A stretch of DNA of 64,000 bases, taken from Sanderia malayensis (taxonomy: Eukaryota; Cnidaria; Scyphozoa; Semaeostomeae; Pelagiidae). Positions 61,497 through 64,000 of this stretch are shown one piece after another (position 1 is the stretch's first letter; the number at the start of each line of letters is the position of its first letter). The position numbers and the translations under genes are program-made. The stretch lies in contig RQOL01000861.1 in the NCBI GenBank assembly GCA_013076295.1, forward strand, positions 3,782,001-3,846,000. The letters run 5' to 3'. The notes beneath the pieces are model-generated. The model was not told the origin of the DNA. It did not search any database and saw only the letters and a list, made by a program, of their open reading frames with translations.

Positions 61497-64000
61497 CTAC
61501 TCATTTTTCATAAAAGCAAACTTTGCTAACTTTGATTTAGCATTTGTTTTTGCTTCGTCATTGTTCTTTCCATTTCTTTCGATATTTGAGTTCATATTTC
61601 CTGTCTGTTTCGTCTGGTCTTTTGCTTTCATATTCCATTCTTTCTTTTCGGTTAGATCCAAGCTTTTCCATTTGTCCAAAGAGCTCTTCATAAATTCTTC
61701 ATTTTCTATTTCACTACCATCTTCTAATAACTGGTCACGAAATAAACCAAAGCCAGTAACCCTAGAACAAATATTAATCGAAAAATAAAAAATTTAGAAA
61801 GCAAAATAAAATAAAAATGCCGTGACCAGGATTCGAACCTGGGTTATTGCGGCCACAACGCAATGTACTAACCACTATACGATCACGGCGATGCGAATTG
61901 AAGGGGATAAAACTGATGTGTTAGTTAACAGCACGTGGTGAGCATTGTATATTCAAATTGATATTTACTTTTTTGGTTGACTTTGGGGAATTTTTGTTCC
62001 TTCATCTGGTTTTTTATTCGAAGTATTTTTCGCTGCTTTCTTGAACAGTGTAGCCTGCTTTATTGTCGACTTCTGTGTGTTTTTACCTTTACCTTTCTGC
62101 TGTACGCTTTCGGGCTTCAAAAGACCTATAACAAGCGAAAAAAATTTAATAATATTTTAAATAAAATTTCGCAGAAGTTCAGACCAAAGAGCTGAAGAAA
62201 CTAAATAATATTATGTCGGTGCAAGACAGCATATGAATCAGAAATATAGCAGGAAAATAAAAAGAGAACATACCAGTTTTATTCTTCGGTGGCATTGTGC
62301 TCTCGAGTGTTTCAAAATAAGATGTTCCCTTGCAATTATTGTCACTCGCAGAATTTGATATAGTTCTGCTTACTAATTTAAATGGGTTCTGCCTTCCTTG
62401 GCTATTTGATGGATAAAGTCTCGACTCTGTTTTTTCTGTCGGAGCAGAACCCTCTATTTCGTCATCTAATGAAACAAATAATGAAACAAATCATAAACAA
62501 ATAATTTATCTTGAACAAGCAAAAAAAGAAAAACTTCACGATTATATGAAATTATATGGAATATTAATACTGATAAATGATAAAACACAAACCATCGCTC
62601 ATTTGGATATCATGGTCTTCTTTACCATTCTTCATTTCATTGATTTCTGTATCAGAATCTTCATCCGAAATATCAACAGGATCTTTCCTCTTCACTTGAA
62701 GCTTCATTGTATTTCTTCCATTGATGGACGAAGGCTTAATTGGTCTAAAAATCAAACATGTATCACTCAGTCTAGAAGCATTGGAATCTGAGCAGAATAT
62801 GTAGTATGATCTGTATATAGCTACTATGAAGCTTGTATAGTATAAGATAGCGAGTTATATAGCTACATATAGCTACTATGAAGCTAGTGTAGTATAGCAT
62901 AGCTAGTCATATAGCTACATACATCTATTAAGAAGTTACCATAGTATAGCATAGTATAGCACATCACGTAGCATATAGTTGCAATGAAGCTGGCGTAGTA
63001 TAGCAATGCATGGTACAGCTGGTAACATAGATGCATATAGCTGCATATAGCTATAGCTTTGGCTGGTAAGAAAGAAGAGTAGGAGGAATCAAGAAGGCAA
63101 ACAGAGACATGAAATTAATTCTTCACCTGACATAAGTAGCATTTCTAGCTGATGGCATTGCTACTGAGCGTGGTCTGTAGTTCTCCATTGGCTCATCTTC
63201 ACTGTCACTATTTTGATCATCATTATAATCATCATCATCATCTTCAAGTGCTTTGCGTCGAGCGATTTCTCCTAAGCGTTGAGCAAGGTTCATTTTCCTC
63301 ATCCTTGTTGCGTATTGTATTGCAAGGTTGACGGTTTCTGCATTTGGCATCAATTCACAGATCTCCACAGCACGGAATATGCGATCTGATTTGCAAGAAA
63401 GCTGCGACAGAAATAAATACAAGATAACCTCAAAAATAGGCAACAACAGGTCCAAAAACGTTGTATTTAAGCTACCAGCTTGAAGAATTAGATAATAGAA
63501 TTGCTTCCCTTTAATTGGAGTTGTAAATAACAGCGTTGAGGACACGTAGGAAGAAACAATGGACCACAAAAGGGCCTTTAGACCTCAGATGTACCAGATA
63601 ATGCAGATGTAAGACAACCGCGTATCATACTTACTGCAAACAATTTAATGAGAAGCTGGATCTCTGATTTCTTTGCTTCTGCATTGGAAACTTCGTCCAG
63701 TTCGACTCCCTTCTTCCTGTGATAATCATAGAAGCCAGTCACCACTTTATTCTGAATATAAGTTTCCTATAATTGAAAATAAATCAAATTAGCAACGTGT
63801 AATATACACACGTACATATACATATACAACACGTACAGGATAAGTATTCCAAAAGCATTTTATATCGATGAGTGTCATTCATACTTCCATCTGTCCTTTT
63901 TCTGTATCCCCATCGCAAAGTGGAATTTTCATGGTCAGTGAAGATGGCACAGGTCTTGGGATTGTTGCTGGGAAATTGGCTCCTTTGCACAAAATACATC
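61497..64000 (-). CDS. WDHD1: WDHD1/AND-1 (CTF4), C-terminal part; 5' exons lie outside the window
   Basis: Replisome hub that links the CMG helicase to DNA polymerase alpha. Exons in transcription order: 63885-64000 (partial), 63635-63766, 63127-63401, 62593-62744, 62274-62465, 61969-62125 and 61497-61761 (TAG), all in phase. The first two encode the end of the SepB region (CKGANFPATIPRPVP, DTEKGQME), then helical ELxxLMxxAETVNLAI-type segments (ICELMPNAETVNLAIQYATR). A disordered acidic linker follows, with SNSQGRQNPFKLV and a QATLFKK motif that could be a PCNA/polymerase-type short linear motif. The C-terminal HMG-like box begins at TGFGLFRDQLL and the protein ends SKLAKFAFMKNE, as in human (SKLSAFAFKQE-like). 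An AATAAA on the minus strand at 61476-61481 lies only 15 bases past the stop. Confidence 0.93.
61818..61889 (-). tRNA. tRNA-His (GTG)
   Basis: 72-nt cloverleaf on the minus strand. The acceptor stem is GCCGTGA/TCACGGC with discriminator A, the D-arm contains TAGTGGTTAG, the anticodon loop TTGTGGC carries GTG and the T-arm is GGTTCGAATCC. It closely matches the metazoan tRNA-His. A TTTTT terminator follows immediately. It lies in the last intron of WDHD1, in the same orientation as the host gene. Confidence 0.96.
62812..63065. repeat. ~66-bp tandem repeat in a WDHD1 intron
   Basis: Four imperfect copies of a unit containing TATAGCTACTATGAAGCT and GTAGTATAGCATAGC. Confidence 0.75.

Noticed and set aside
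62564..62791. Plus-strand frames opposite WDHD1 exons
   Set aside because: They are shadows of the confirmed minus-strand exons.

Overview
This is a eukaryotic nuclear segment from an animal. The genes have many short, T-rich GT-AG introns, AT-rich intergenic DNA, metazoan gene families and no operons. A class A GPCR, a DAN-domain BMP antagonist, a SOCS4/5-type SH2/SOCS-box protein and alpha-catulin indicate a metazoan. Gene style, base composition and a CCCTAA-type telomere-like satellite make an early-branching invertebrate likely. My best guess is a cnidarian, but the sequence alone cannot settle that.

Layout, left to right. 1-5.4 kb: a packed cluster with the 3' part of an MTHFD1-type methylene-THF dehydrogenase/cyclohydrolase (+), an Acl4-like TPR chaperone (-, intronless) and a TMEM50 gene (+). 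The last two share a ~220-bp divergent promoter. 7.4-8.4 kb: an intronless CPPED1-like gene whose metallophosphatase motifs are all eroded. 9.5-11 kb: cathepsin L. 11.3-13.5 kb: a shieldin-2-like OB-fold protein. 14.2-20.3 kb: alpha-catulin, predicted here without its C-terminal domain. 21.2-22.1 kb: a class A GPCR (-). 23.0-25.7 kb: a 134-bp satellite containing telomere-like repeats, bracketed by direct repeats. 26.25 kb: a tRNA-like element. 27.2-27.7 kb: an intronless gremlin/DAN-type BMP antagonist (-), followed upstream by about 11 kb with no convincing gene.

39.1-41.4 kb: SAE1, the SUMO E1 subunit (-, 9 exons). 41.5-53.1 kb: a tandem segmental duplication in which each unit carries a SOCS4/5-like gene and a GT31 glycosyltransferase-like gene (+). 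The second unit has been enlarged by at least two MITE-type insertions and an inverted-repeat element. 54.3-55.4 kb: a two-exon coiled-coil protein (-). 56.1-60.7 kb: ALDH6A1 (+, 18 exons). 60.9-61.3 kb: a palindrome-rich tandem repeat. 61.5-64 kb: the 3' end of WDHD1/AND-1 (-), with a tRNA-His inside an intron.

Most genes are single-copy housekeeping or signalling genes with no evident shared pathway. The accessory interest lies in the SOCS/GT31 duplication, the pseudo-CPPED1, the shortened catulin and MTHFD1 genes, the SHLD2-like gene and the several mobile or satellite elements. Exon boundaries were placed by eye from splice consensus, reading phase and remembered family alignments. No database search was run.
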